Assembly: GCA_964634555.1 (NCBI GenBank)
Contig: CAZWJJ010000004.1
Coordinates: forward strand, 1-28,045
Direction: 5' to 3'
DNA: 28,045 bases
DNA from: JACQCV01 sp964634555
GTDB lineage: Bacteria; Patescibacteriota; Minisyncoccia; Phycocordibacterales; UBA12445
Shown here: positions 6,540-13,985 of the stretch, piece after piece
Numbering within the stretch: position 1 is the stretch's first letter
Layout: every line of letters starts with the position of its first letter
Notes under the pieces: generated by a model
What the model was told of the DNA's origin: nothing
Seen by the model: the letters and a program-made list of their open reading frames with translations, nothing else
Database searches by the model: none
Program-made: the position numbers and the translations under genes

Positions 6540-8411
6540 TTAACGCAAATCTGGAACTTCTAATATATTTCTATCCTTAATTTGTTCCAGTAAAAGATCT
6601 ATCTCTTTTAAAAGACCACGCTTTCTTATGCCAGCGATAATATCAGGGGTATTTGGAGGAAGCATACGACGAGAGGAGGATTCAAGAATTCCCAATATAT
6701 GCATCATATCTATGTCTCTTTGATTAGCATTGGGAATGAAATCACCGATCGCATATTTAAGAAATTCAGCTGAAACCTTATTTTTGCCATTTGACACAGC
6801 AACTTTATATGATTCTTTAACTATCTTTCTTATATCGGCACCAGAAACATCTCCAGTAAGATTAGCAAACTCTCCAAAGTCCTCAATATCAGTCGGAATT
6901 TTTTCGAGCCTATTGAACATGATCTCAAAAATTTTTTTGCGCTCTATAGAAGATGGCATCGGCAAAAGCCAACGATCATCGCTTCTTCCACTTCTCTTTA
7001 GAGCTGAATCCATACGGTCAATACGATTTGTGCAGTTAATGACAAGAATCTTTCCAACGATACGCGGATCAGAAAGAAGCTGCATCCAATCTCTCATCAA
7101 TCTTTCTGAAACACCAGAGTCTCCTTTGGGATCATCACGATTCATTCCGCCAAGATCTGATTCATCATTCATAACCACCACTGGGGCCAAAGATAAGAGG
7201 GCTGATCTCAATCTTTCTGATTTAGCTTCAGAATCACCCACCCACTTACTGCGCAAGTTCTTAATCTTAACAAAATTATATTCTGCCTCTTTTGCAAAAC
7301 CTTCTACAAAAGCAGTTTTGCCTGTGCCTGGAGGACCCATTAGAGTAATCCCACTTGGGATAAGTTTGGTTTCGCCGATCTTAATAGCGGAAATAATTGT
7401 CCTACATTCCCTTTTTATGTGATCAAGTCCACCAATATCATCGAGAGAATGTTCAGCATCAACAACCTCAAGAATATCTCCATATTCAGAATTCAAAATC
7501 TGATTCTTTCGCTCCTTAATATATTTTAGACTAACTGGTCTACCATCGCTTCTGGCGCGCAGAAAAATATCTCTAATCTGATTTAGATTCAATCCTTGGG
7601 TTGCAATAGTGAACTCTTCAACGGAAGCAGAAAGTTTAAGTTCTCTATCGTTCATCAGGGAGGTGTCAATAAAGATATTCCGCTCCTTAAAATCTGGCCT
7701 AGGAATGAAAACGTGGGCTACACTGATCCCGGGCTGTCTGATCTCATTCGATATATCAGCCAATTGATTTGTGGTCAGAATAATTAAATTATTGTTGTTA
7801 CGAATTTCATCATCAGAGACCCAATTTTTGAGTCGCTCTATATTAACTCTCTCATTAGATGGAAGCAAGCCATTGTTTGCCATTGGGAAAATAAAATTGG
7901 CAGAAGAGATAATTATAACTGTTTTCTCTTGCTTCTTAAGAACTTTCTCGATAAGAGGCAGACAAAGTTCAGGTTCACGGGGTATAGACCGCTTCGTTCC
8001 AAGTTTAGCCTTAGCGACTTCAATTGGATTAGAAGGGATGGCACCCGAATCAGCCTTAATTTCGGCTAGTTCCATGAATTTATCCTTCATTTTAGGATTC
8101 AGAAATCTTGCTCCATTGGCAATATCATAAAAGACACATATCTCTGCTGAGTCACCAATTTTGGACAAAAAATTCGGTAGTTCTAAATAAGGATATTCAG
8201 TCTCATCCAAAACATCTGGATTTGGAGAAAGACCATTTATATCGCCATATATTACGAAGACCGAAGAAACACGAGCACTGAACGGTCCAATAAAATCGTC
8301 TTTAAACCACTTAGGTAAGATATTTTCGACACCCTGGCCTTTTGCTAACATAAAAAGCGTTTCGTATTTAGCAGTTTCAGAATTAACGCTAGTTTTGCTC
8401 TTTTTTTTCAT
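6540..8411 (-). CDS. Two-domain AAA+ ATPase, Ycf46-like layout
   Basis: The 623-aa protein has one active AAA+ module in its second half. Walker A is GPPGTGKT (359-366), Walker B is VVVMNDE (411-417), a sensor-like VINCTNR is present, and RSGR provides the arginine finger region. A C-terminal lid has GDVSGADIRKIVKES. The first ~310 residues look like a second, degenerate AAA domain: it has strands such as TVIIISS and NLIILTTN but no Walker A. One dead plus one live AAA module recalls Ycf46-type ATPases. The linker and extra C-terminal ~60 residues are not recognised. It starts 2 bases after its 219-aa partner, with AGGGG as ribosome site, so the two are co-transcribed and perhaps translationally coupled. 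A remodelling or chaperone-like role is inferred; no protease domain is present. Confidence 0.85.
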   Translation of the reverse strand: MKKKSKTSVNSETAKYETLFMLAKGQGVENILPKWFKDDFIGPFSARVSSVFVIYGDINGLSPNPDVLDETEYPYLELPNFLSKIGDSAEICVFYDIANGARFLNPKMKDKFMELAEIKADSGAIPSNPIEVAKAKLGTKRSIPREPELCLPLIEKVLKKQEKTVIIISSANFIFPMANNGLLPSNERVNIERLKNWVSDDEIRNNNNLIILTTNQLADISNEIRQPGISVAHVFIPRPDFKERNIFIDTSLMNDRELKLSASVEEFTIATQGLNLNQIRDIFLRARSDGRPVSLKYIKERKNQILNSEYGDILEVVDAEHSLDDIGGLDHIKRECRTIISAIKIGETKLIPSGITLMGPPGTGKTAFVEGFAKEAEYNFVKIKNLRSKWVGDSEAKSERLRSALLSLAPVVVMNDESDLGGMNRDDPKGDSGVSERLMRDWMQLLSDPRIVGKILVINCTNRIDRMDSALKRSGRSDDRWLLPMPSSIERKKIFEIMFNRLEKIPTDIEDFGEFANLTGDVSGADIRKIVKESYKVAVSNGKNKVSAEFLKYAIGDFIPNANQRDIDMMHILGILESSSRRMLPPNTPDIIAGIRKRGLLKEIDLLLEQIKDRNILEVPDLR

Positions 8412-8413
8412 GA

Positions 8414-9073
8414 CTACCCCTGCTTCAGGTGTCCTTTGTGCTCTATCCCTGTTGAGATCGGAGAACCACTAGCCTTAGACCAAGTAAGGTTGATATTTAG
8501 ACCGAATTTTTGGGCCAAGACCGTAAATTTGGCGCGTTCTTCCGTTAAGTCATCCAAAGAAGAATAGTGTTCAAACATAACTTCACCCTTACCATATTTA
8601 TCTCTACTAATTCTCAAATATCTAGTAACTTGACTATTATCTTTATTACATTTTTCGGCTTCGATAATAAAACCCTTATCGGTCTCTCGTATGGTAGTCT
8701 CGAAGTTAAGAAGTTCCGCGATCATTTTAAGAACATTCATTTGAAATTCATTCATAACCTTATCAATGAGTTTCTTAATATTCTCTTCTGAATCGGAAGT
8801 ATATTCTGCATCCGCACTAACGTAACCGTCCTTAATAGAAAAATTAATACCCCCTGTATTAATACTCTCAAGAACTTGGCTCAAAACAAAACCTAATAAG
8901 TTGTCTACATCAAGTTCATAAAATGATTCAAGAAAATCAGAGTCTTTCTCACCAATTTTATTAAGAAGATCTTTGTCCACCTTAGGTGCCTCAACTCTCT
9001 TAGAGAGCCTTTTGGATAGGGGAACAGGCAACACGACTTCTTGGAACGCCTTATAGCCGATATCGCAAGGCAT
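8414..9073 (-). CDS. Unknown 219-aa partner of the AAA+ ATPase
   Basis: There is no firm domain assignment. The protein begins MPCDIGYKAFQEV, has a charged N-terminal segment (about 20-60), a middle region that could form helices, and a C-terminal alpha/beta part (about 95-219) with short strands and many Lys/Glu. No membrane helix is visible. I have an unverified impression that MPCDIGY-starting proteins recur next to such AAA and vWA genes. A very distant relation to the DUF1257/Ycf35 proteins that accompany Ycf46 is possible but not shown. It is the first gene of the AAA transcript: GGGAGG sits 5 bases before the ATG and a TTGACA-17-TAGTTT promoter lies about 50 bases upstream. It is probably an adaptor or substrate of the ATPase. 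Confidence 0.7.
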   Translation of the reverse strand: MPCDIGYKAFQEVVLPVPLSKRLSKRVEAPKVDKDLLNKIGEKDSDFLESFYELDVDNLLGFVLSQVLESINTGGINFSIKDGYVSADAEYTSDSEENIKKLIDKVMNEFQMNVLKMIAELLNFETTIRETDKGFIIEAEKCNKDNSQVTRYLRISRDKYGKGEVMFEHYSSLDDLTEERAKFTVLAQKFGLNINLTWSKASGSPISTGIEHKGHLKQG

Positions 9074-9123
9074 ATAAACCTCCCTTGGTCAGCGAAAATT
9101 TTCAAAGTACTGACCTTATTCTG

Positions 9124-9152
9124 AAACTACAATTTTATGAATGATTTGTCAA
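9124..9152 (-). promoter_or_regulatory. Sigma70-type promoter of the AAA+ two-gene unit
   Basis: Minus strand: TTGACA (9147-9152), 17-base spacer, TAGTTT (9124-9129). The -35 is perfect and the -10 weak, which would suit an activated or controlled promoter. The leader is about 45 bases, ending in GGGAGG. Confidence 0.6.
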
Positions 9153-9450
9153 TAAAATCGGCCTGAATTCTCACTCTAAAAGCAACATGATTTGCAGACT
9201 GATTCAGCCGTTATATTACAAACCATAATCTCTTAAAATCAGTCATTATATACAAGGCTGATTTTTAAAAAAAGAAATCAGCATGATCAATATACTGAAC
9301 CATTGATTCGCTTTATCTAGATTGAATGATTATTAGTAAATGCATGTTCGAAACTTGATTTCAAATATCCTTCAAATTATAGAGCCTTGGTTTTTGGAAA
9401 ATGACAATGCCAGTTATCGTTAATAGGTAAATAATCATATTTGTGTATAT
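9153..9450. other. AT-rich intergenic region with CTGATT/AATCAG cluster
   Basis: There is no open frame of substance. Between 9199 and 9282 the hexamer CTGATT or its complement occurs four times: CTGATTCAG at 9199-9207, AATCAG at 9237-9242, and an inverted pair GCTGATTT (9257-9264) / AAATCAGC (9275-9282). This could be an operator group upstream of the AAA promoter, or decayed sequence. Nothing else is recognised to 9450. Confidence 0.4.
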
Positions 9451-9478
9451 ACAAAAAAAGACCCACAAGGGGTCTTTT
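9451..9478 (-). terminator. Intrinsic terminator of the PurA-like gene
   Basis: AAAAGACCC (9456-9464) pairs with GGGTCTTTT (9470-9478); on the minus strand it runs into TTTTTTTGT. Confidence 0.85.
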
Positions 9479-9480
9479 GT

Positions 9481-10875
9481 TTAAAATAAAATTTTATCTA
9501 TATTCCTTGGGCCCAAAGAAATTATACTAATAGGAACACCTAGGCCATCTTTACTTTCTATAAAATTTAAAAATTTTAAAAGATTTTTATGAAGTTGACC
9601 TTTTCTATTTTTGGCCATACTCCAACCTGGCATAATTTTGTAAATAGGCTGACATTGAGCAATAATCTTACCTACGAACTCTCTATTTTCCATAGATTTT
9701 TTAATCGCATTTATCCGTATCAAGCCAGAAGGCCCAGGCTCTGTATCAAAATATCTATAAATTTCAGGAGTGATATTGCCTTTATAGACATAACCATCAC
9801 AAATCTTTAGGGAGATTAGCCCATCTAGTTGATCTAAGCAAGTAATCACAATTGAGTCGATCCCGTCGTTTACATCTATGCCGTAACGAAGTAGGGTAAG
9901 ATCGAGCCAGCCTATACGGAAATTTCCTTGCCATATATTCGATGGATTATAGACATCCTGAATTCTACGGGAAAGCCATGCATTCTCTGTTGGAAATAAA
10001 CCTGTTCCATGTCGATGACCATAGGCGCGCATAATACCAAGTTTGTGAATTTTATCTTGAGAAGAGATAGAGTTAAACATAAGACTTGCATTATGATGTG
10101 TAACAATTGATTTAGTGATGTTGGGATAGAATCCAAAACGTCTATCAAGAAGCGCTCCTTGCGAGCCCTCAAATATGACCCCCTTGGAATTAATTGAAAC
10201 AAAATCACTAAAATAAATTGTTTGTCCTGAGATTTTTTCTGCAAAGAGTAAATATTCTTCAAAAACTGCCTCCAAGCTTCTTTGGGACAAAAAATAATCA
10301 AAACGATCCTCGGCCTCTTTATTATGTGTATCTTCTATTAGTCTCAGGGCCTCATCTTTTTTAATCTCAAAGATATTTTTAAGTTTATTTTTAAGAATAT
10401 TCCTATCAAGCATTTCCGAAATAGTAAGATAAAGCCCCTTTTCGCTATCGTATATTGTTTGACCCACACCCATTCCACATGATCCGTGGCGTTGATTACC
10501 CCTCATTATCTCTAGAATTTGGCCGACCATAATATGCCAGGGAGTAACAACAATACTTTTGGGACTAAAGAAGGTTCTGGTTAAGGGATCCTGGGATACC
10601 TTAAGTTTTAACATCTCGTACTCATTTAAAAGAGCAGACGGTGCAACAAGCATCTTTTCTGAAAGATAAGTCCTGATATCATTTTGTAGCATTCCAGATC
10701 CAAACTGCGCAAAACAATGTCTTAAACCATCTGAATTAACCACATTATGAGCTGCTTGTGGTCCGCCATGCCTTACAATATCCTTAATGCCGAACGACGC
10801 AGTGAGTACATCCACTGTAGTCCCTTTGCCACCATCGCCAAAACCAATGTCACATACAACAAAGACTTTGCCCAA
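9481..10875 (-). CDS. Divergent adenylosuccinate synthetase (PurA)-like enzyme
   Basis: This is a full-length PurA fold of 464 residues. Recognisable blocks are GFGDGGKGTTVD (11-22; PurA GDEGKGK loop), GGPQAAH (37-43), GSCGMGVG (131-138), FEGSQGALLD, AYGHRHGTGLFPTE, GWLD, LDGL, MPGWS and GVPISIISLGP. PurA joins IMP and aspartate using GTP. By alignment from memory with E. coli PurA, catalytic Asp13 and His41 are kept (D14, H43). However E14 is Gly, N38 is Gln, T129 is Cys133, the TKLD guanine motif is TCLD (345-348), and the Arg-rich loop before GWLD is reduced to QGNFR (316-320). Another nucleotide substrate is plausible. The TTG at 10875 is chosen as start because AAGGAG (10885-10890) lies 9 bases before it; the in-frame TTG at 10882-10884 abuts that site. 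It sits between the vWA and AAA genes. Confidence 0.85.
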   Translation of the reverse strand: MGKVFVVCDIGFGDGGKGTTVDVLTASFGIKDIVRHGGPQAAHNVVNSDGLRHCFAQFGSGMLQNDIRTYLSEKMLVAPSALLNEYEMLKLKVSQDPLTRTFFSPKSIVVTPWHIMVGQILEIMRGNQRHGSCGMGVGQTIYDSEKGLYLTISEMLDRNILKNKLKNIFEIKKDEALRLIEDTHNKEAEDRFDYFLSQRSLEAVFEEYLLFAEKISGQTIYFSDFVSINSKGVIFEGSQGALLDRRFGFYPNITKSIVTHHNASLMFNSISSQDKIHKLGIMRAYGHRHGTGLFPTENAWLSRRIQDVYNPSNIWQGNFRIGWLDLTLLRYGIDVNDGIDSIVITCLDQLDGLISLKICDGYVYKGNITPEIYRYFDTEPGPSGLIRINAIKKSMENREFVGKIIAQCQPIYKIMPGWSMAKNRKGQLHKNLLKFLNFIESKDGLGVPISIISLGPRNIDKILF

Positions 10876-10902
10876 GAAGACCAACTCCTTTCTTTAGTTT
10901 TT

Positions 10903-10928
10903 AAAAAGCCTCCCTATAATCGGGAGGC
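10903..10928 (-). terminator. Terminator/attenuator between the vWA and PurA-like genes
   Basis: GCCTCCC (10908-10914) pairs with GGGAGGC (10922-10928), with TTTTT after it on the minus strand. Only ~20 bases separate it from the PurA-like ribosome site, so there is no room for a promoter between them. The downstream gene probably depends on read-through or on a promoter inside the vWA 3' end. Confidence 0.8.
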
Positions 10929-10942
10929 TCATCTATTAGATT

Positions 10943-12025
10943 TTAATAAAGCCTACCAGGCTTACTACTATTCTTTTTAGGATTTGAATCTTTCTTCTTC
11001 GAAGGAGCAGACTTAGAACCTTTTGATGCTGTTTCTGGAAGAATATCTCCAGATGAACTGATTTTCTTAAAAGATTCGCCACGCTTATCGCCAAATTTCT
11101 TCTCGCAGTAACTATCCAAACCATTCAAACTGCGACTGATTTCCTCGATACGTTCAGGTGATTGAGGTTCAAATTCAACTTTACCCAACTTAGTAGGGCG
11201 ATTCCCTACATCACTAAGATACTGTTCGAGAGTTCTGGCGCCAGATAAAAGTGCAATAGCGCCAACCACCAAATCTCCAATTGCTCTATCATTCTCAAGG
11301 GGAACAATTCGCTCCTTACCCAAAACTCTTTCCCATTGCTTCTGGATCTTAGTATTATAATCAGGATCACTATAACGTCTCCTAATAAGAATGACATTTT
11401 CCTTAAACTTTTTCAAAAGTTTTTCAAAAACCTCTGTGGCTGTTGTGGCTGTATGTTGTCCACCGAAACAAGAGCCTAGAGTAGCAGCAGGGATAGTTTC
11501 TCTAAAAAATTCATCTGCCGTAAAGATCACGATTGGATCTTCAGCTTCTGATATTTCACATCGATTTAATAGGAAGTAGGCTCCTATTTCATATGACTCC
11601 TCTGGCACACCGCCACCACCGCCACCCTCAAGATGAAGTCTCTGGAACCATTCATCAGCATTTCTAGGTATGCAATAGTCCCCAAACTGAATAGGATCTG
11701 CATCACTATTTATATCTCCGATAGCACCCACTCCGAGCTCCCAGCCATCTTGGAGGTACAAATTACGAGAAACCTCTCCTACAATCATTGGCCCTTTATC
11801 TACACAAATTTTTGGCAAGCCTGCTACAGAACCTGTGTCATCAAAAAGCCAATAAACCGGATTTTTGGATTTACTAGAAATAGATCTATTCCAGGGAAGT
11901 ACAGCTGGATCAGCCTTTTTTCTGGATGTCAGTTTCTCTGCTGTCTTAGAATAAGATCGACCGTCACGTGTTGAATCTTTGGTCGGAGTAACATCTCTAT
12001 CATAGTATTCACCGCCGCCACCCAT
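10943..12025 (-). CDS. vWA/MIDAS-domain protein with MGGG-YYDRDV start
   Basis: The 360-aa cytoplasmic protein has three parts. The N-terminal tail starts MGGGGEYYDRDVT and is Ser/Lys-rich (to about 55). The vWA-like Rossmann domain spans about 56-260. Its MIDAS motif is D62-D-T64-G-S66 (DxTxS for the usual DxSxS), followed by AIGDINSD (101-108), a Gly-rich loop LEGGGGGG (132-139) leading into ESYEIGAYFLL, and FTADE (168-172) as the TDG-like strand end. A Lys/Ser-rich tail (about 320-360) is likely disordered. MIDAS domains bind a divalent cation and a partner protein, and vWA proteins are common partners of AAA+ ATPases such as MoxR or Ycf46-like ones. The ribosome site AAAGGAG lies 9 bases before the ATG. 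It follows the 92-aa gene by 30 bases and precedes the PurA-like gene across a terminator. Confidence 0.78.
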   Translation of the reverse strand: MGGGGEYYDRDVTPTKDSTRDGRSYSKTAEKLTSRKKADPAVLPWNRSISSKSKNPVYWLFDDTGSVAGLPKICVDKGPMIVGEVSRNLYLQDGWELGVGAIGDINSDADPIQFGDYCIPRNADEWFQRLHLEGGGGGGVPEESYEIGAYFLLNRCEISEAEDPIVIFTADEFFRETIPAATLGSCFGGQHTATTATEVFEKLLKKFKENVILIRRRYSDPDYNTKIQKQWERVLGKERIVPLENDRAIGDLVVGAIALLSGARTLEQYLSDVGNRPTKLGKVEFEPQSPERIEEISRSLNGLDSYCEKKFGDKRGESFKKISSSGDILPETASKGSKSAPSKKKDSNPKKNSSKPGRLY

Positions 12026-12055
12026 TTTTACTTGCTCCTTTTTTGTTCACAGAAA

Positions 12056-12334
12056 CTAAGATACTAGCTTTATGCCAGCTTTAAGAAATTTTTGCTTAGC
12101 AACTTCTGTATAAAGAAAATTGGGAATAAGAACTCCTCCAAGTAAAACTGTCGAGGAAGCACAATCTTCTACTGTTTTGCTAGGAAGAAGATTTAGAAGA
12201 TAAAGACAACTATTTGCTTGTTCTCTAGCAAGATCTGGATTATTAGGAGCAAGTAAAATTGCTCCGGCAAAGAAAGCTTCAGCCATTTTTCTCACTTTTC
12301 TATAGGACTGGTATCTTGAAGAACAATTGCTCAT
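12056..12334 (-). CDS. Unknown 92-aa protein, first gene of the vWA unit
   Basis: This small, mostly helical protein has a basic N-terminus (SSRYQSYRKVRK) and two moderately hydrophobic stretches (about 19-29 and 60-76), too weak to call membrane helices. Four Cys are present. I do not recognise a family. A strong AAGGAGGTGGAGG ribosome site lies just before the ATG and a near-consensus promoter lies about 60 bases upstream, so it is a real, well-expressed gene. It leads the transcript that continues into the vWA gene and, past a terminator, the PurA-like gene. It may be a regulator or structural partner. Confidence 0.65.
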   Translation of the reverse strand: MSNCSSRYQSYRKVRKMAEAFFAGAILLAPNNPDLAREQANSCLYLLNLLPSKTVEDCASSTVLLGGVLIPNFLYTEVAKQKFLKAGIKLVS

Positions 12335-12394
12335 TAACCTCCACCTCCTTGGTCTAGAAAATAGTACTATGTCAAAGAGCTATTAACATAACTG

Positions 12395-12422
12395 ATAATA
12401 AATATTTTCAATTTTAAGTCAA
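12395..12422 (-). promoter_or_regulatory. Strong sigma70-type promoter of the vWA unit
   Basis: Minus strand: TTGACT (12417-12422), 16-base spacer, TATTAT (12395-12400). Each hexamer matches the consensus at 5 of 6 bases. The start would be near 12388, leaving a ~55-base leader. Confidence 0.65.
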
Positions 12423-12477
12423 GAGTAGGGGGGCGTAGCGAACCTCGAGACTATTGCTATTTGATAATTGATCTTTT

Positions 12478-13845
12478 TTATTTTGTCGAATTTTTTCGTA
12501 TAAACTCAATCACTTCAGCCGTTTTTTCATTGAGTAGCTTTTGTGAATGGGCTTCAATATTTAAGCGAAGAAGGGGTTCGGTGTTGGATTTTCGTAAATT
12601 AAATCGCCAGTCAGCATATTCAACCGAGAGGCCATCGATATGCTCGACTTTTCCGTCGGAATATTGCTTTTCGGCCAGGGTGATAACTTCATCTTTATTA
12701 TTTACATCAAAATTGAGTTCACCCGGTGTAAAATATTTGGTTAGATACGGCTCATATATCTCGGAAAGTTTTTTCCCGGTGGTCTGCATCAATTCTAAGA
12801 TTTTAAATATCGGCAATATGCCATTATCGCGGTAGAAAGTCTCGGGAAAATAGAAATGCGACGACATTTCGCCAGCAAAAACAGCATTTTCTTGTTTCAT
12901 GCGGGCGGCGATAAGAGTCATGCCAGGCTTGGTAACGATCGGAACTCCGCCTGAGGCCGTGATCGTGTTGATTGATGCCCAAGTTAGGCGGGGATCGATG
13001 ATAATCTTTTGTCCCGGATTTTTAGATAGTATTTCTTTGGCTAAAACGGCGGTTGTGAAATAACCCTCAATAAAATTTCCTTTTTCATCTATAAAAAAAC
13101 AACGATCACCGTCAGCATCCCAGGAGACGCCGAGGTTGGCATTTTGTTCGACGACTTGTTTAACAATCTCAGCGCGATTTTCCGGAATTAAAGGATTTGG
13201 GTGGCCATGCGGGATGGGAAAGGTGCCATCCGGCTCCCCGTAAATTGAACTGAATTCGATCGATAAATTTCCTAATTCGATTATTTTCCGAAAAACTGTA
13301 GTCGAAAAACCACAGTTGCCATTGCCGACTATCTTAATCTTAGGAATTTTGTTTATATCAATGAGCGACAGGATGTATTTGGCGTAGGGAACAAGTAGAT
13401 TAATTTCTGTCAGCTTACCCTTTTGTTCTGATATGACTCGGTGTTTTTTTAAGGCTAATTCTTTGATCTCATTCATCCCATTCTCGCCAGAGATCGGCTC
13501 AGCGTTTTTACGTGTCATATTTAGGCCGTTCCATTCTCGAGGATTATGAGAGGCAGAAATAGTAATTCCACCGTCGAGTTGCATATTGGAAACCGCAAAA
13601 TAAAGCATTTCAGTCGAAACCAATCCACCGTCGATCACATCGACTCCAGCATCAATGAAACTTTGGATGGCCGATTTTTGTAGGGCTGGTCCATGTTCGC
13701 GAACATCGCGAGTAACGACGACTTTTTTTGGTTTAATAACTTCCACATAGGCTTGGACTACATCGTAGACACCTTGCTCATCAAGTTGTGTCGGATAAAT
13801 ACCGCGAATATCGTATGCTTTGAAAATTGATTTATCTAAGGCCAT
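12478..13845 (-). CDS. manB: Phosphomannomutase/phosphoglucomutase
   Basis: The 455-aa enzyme interconverts hexose 6-phosphate and 1-phosphate in the cytoplasm. All four domain signatures of the alpha-D-phosphohexomutase family are present: the phosphoserine loop TISASHNP, the metal loop DADGDR, the sugar-binding GEMSSHFYF (GEMSxHxxF form), and the C-terminal phosphate-binding RKSNTEPLLRL. Length fits the bacterial PMM/PGM group. Together with the adjacent manC it can supply GDP-mannose from mannose 6-phosphate. It has no ribosome site; CATAAT ends 7 bases before the ATG, so the mRNA is probably leaderless. A 140-base gap with one dispersed repeat separates it from manC, so it is likely its own unit. 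Confidence 0.95.
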   Translation of the reverse strand: MALDKSIFKAYDIRGIYPTQLDEQGVYDVVQAYVEVIKPKKVVVTRDVREHGPALQKSAIQSFIDAGVDVIDGGLVSTEMLYFAVSNMQLDGGITISASHNPREWNGLNMTRKNAEPISGENGMNEIKELALKKHRVISEQKGKLTEINLLVPYAKYILSLIDINKIPKIKIVGNGNCGFSTTVFRKIIELGNLSIEFSSIYGEPDGTFPIPHGHPNPLIPENRAEIVKQVVEQNANLGVSWDADGDRCFFIDEKGNFIEGYFTTAVLAKEILSKNPGQKIIIDPRLTWASINTITASGGVPIVTKPGMTLIAARMKQENAVFAGEMSSHFYFPETFYRDNGILPIFKILELMQTTGKKLSEIYEPYLTKYFTPGELNFDVNNKDEVITLAEKQYSDGKVEHIDGLSVEYADWRFNLRKSNTEPLLRLNIEAHSQKLLNEKTAEVIEFIRKNSTK

Positions 13846-13852
13846 GTTTTAA

Positions 13853-13858
13853 ATTATG
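13853..13858 (-). promoter_or_regulatory. -10 element of leaderless manB
   Basis: Minus strand CATAAT, followed by 7 bases and the ATG at 13845. No Shine-Dalgarno sequence is present. Confidence 0.5.
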
Positions 13859-13929
13859 AAATTGTTAATCAAAATTATTACCTTTTGAGATTGATTCGTC
13901 GTAAGCTTATCAAATAACTGGCGGCGGGG

Positions 13930-13954
13930 TCATTGTGAGCTTGCGAAGCAATCT
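13930..13954. repeat. Dispersed REP-like repeat, copy 1
   Basis: Sequence form CATTGTGAGC-TT-GCGAAGCAATCT. It belongs to a family with seven members in this window, all intergenic. Confidence 0.7.
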
Positions 13955-13985
13955 ATGCTTTTGTGATGGCAAGAGAAATTATTTT

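Noticed and set aside
9481..10875. Assignment as phage-type PurZ (2-aminoadenine synthesis)
   Set aside because: The catalytic Asp is present and no DatZ or MazZ-like partner gene is in the window.
12421..12450. GC-rich GGGGGGCGTAGCGAACCTCG segment after manB
   Set aside because: No inverted arms plus T-tract are visible, so it cannot be called a terminator; a single copy is too little to call a repeat.
13691..13706. ATGTTCGCGAACAT palindrome
   Set aside because: Half-sites are in the wrong order for LexA and it lies inside manB coding sequence.
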